A stretch of DNA of 5,267 bases from Gammaproteobacteria bacterium (GTDB taxonomy: Bacteria > Pseudomonadota > Gammaproteobacteria > GRL18): the NCBI GenBank assembly GCA_030632625.1, contig DAOVUK010000273.1:1-5267 (forward strand), read 5' to 3'. Below the pieces are notes generated by a model. The model worked only from the letters and a program-made list of their open reading frames with translations. It had not been told where the DNA came from and did no database searches. A program made the translations under genes and the position numbers. Of the stretch, positions 5,260 through 5,267 are shown piece by piece (the first letter of the stretch is position 1; every line of letters begins with the position of its first letter).

Positions 5260-5267
5260 TTTGCTGA

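Overview
This AT-rich window most likely comes from a gammaproteobacterium. The evidence is a CysM tail of the enterobacterial/gammaproteobacterial type, a YdbH-family AsmA-like protein followed by a YdbL/DUF1318 lipoprotein, and a periplasmic c-type cytochrome. The cytochrome and a possible sulfur-related membrane gene fragment would fit a sulfur-oxidising or otherwise respiratory lineage, but that is inference. The several decayed or repetitive elements suggest a genome with active or recent mobile-element traffic.

Layout. (1) Positions 1-261 hold the 3' end of cysM (cysteine synthase B), interrupted by an in-frame TAG at 82-84 although the protein sequence on both sides is well conserved. 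(2) Positions 300-2594 encode a 764-residue exported YdbH-like protein. After a 122-nt spacer carrying a perfect 11-bp inverted repeat comes a YdbL-family (DUF1318) lipoprotein (2738-3394). In E. coli the related system is ydbH-ynbE-ydbL, which helps move phospholipids from inner to outer membrane. No separate ynbE is present here, and the lipoprotein's mature N-terminus resembles YnbE. (3) Positions 3418-4131, on the minus strand and convergent with the lipoprotein gene, encode a secreted diheme cytochrome c. (4) Positions 4132-4463 hold no intact gene. They contain a perfect 15-bp inverted repeat with a 20-nt loop (4206-4255), then what looks like the right end of an IS200/IS605-type element with stem-loops resembling the 3' part of a TnpB guide (omega) RNA. 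(5) This end abuts a 105-codon frame (4464-4781) encoding two membrane segments, which looks like the C-terminal remnant of a larger integral membrane protein. (6) Positions 4782-5267 hold no convincing gene. They are dominated by a 371-bp MITE-like structure (4889-5259) bounded by 22-bp imperfect terminal inverted repeats and containing two further large inverted repeats, one of them a 29-bp near-perfect stem.

The left two thirds (cysM, ydbH, lipoprotein, cytochrome) is ordinary envelope and metabolism coding sequence. The right third is a patch of gene remnants and palindromic elements. The most interesting points are the CysM amber codon, the YdbH/YdbL pair lacking ynbE, the TnpB-type right end next to a truncated gene, and the nested palindromic element at the right edge.
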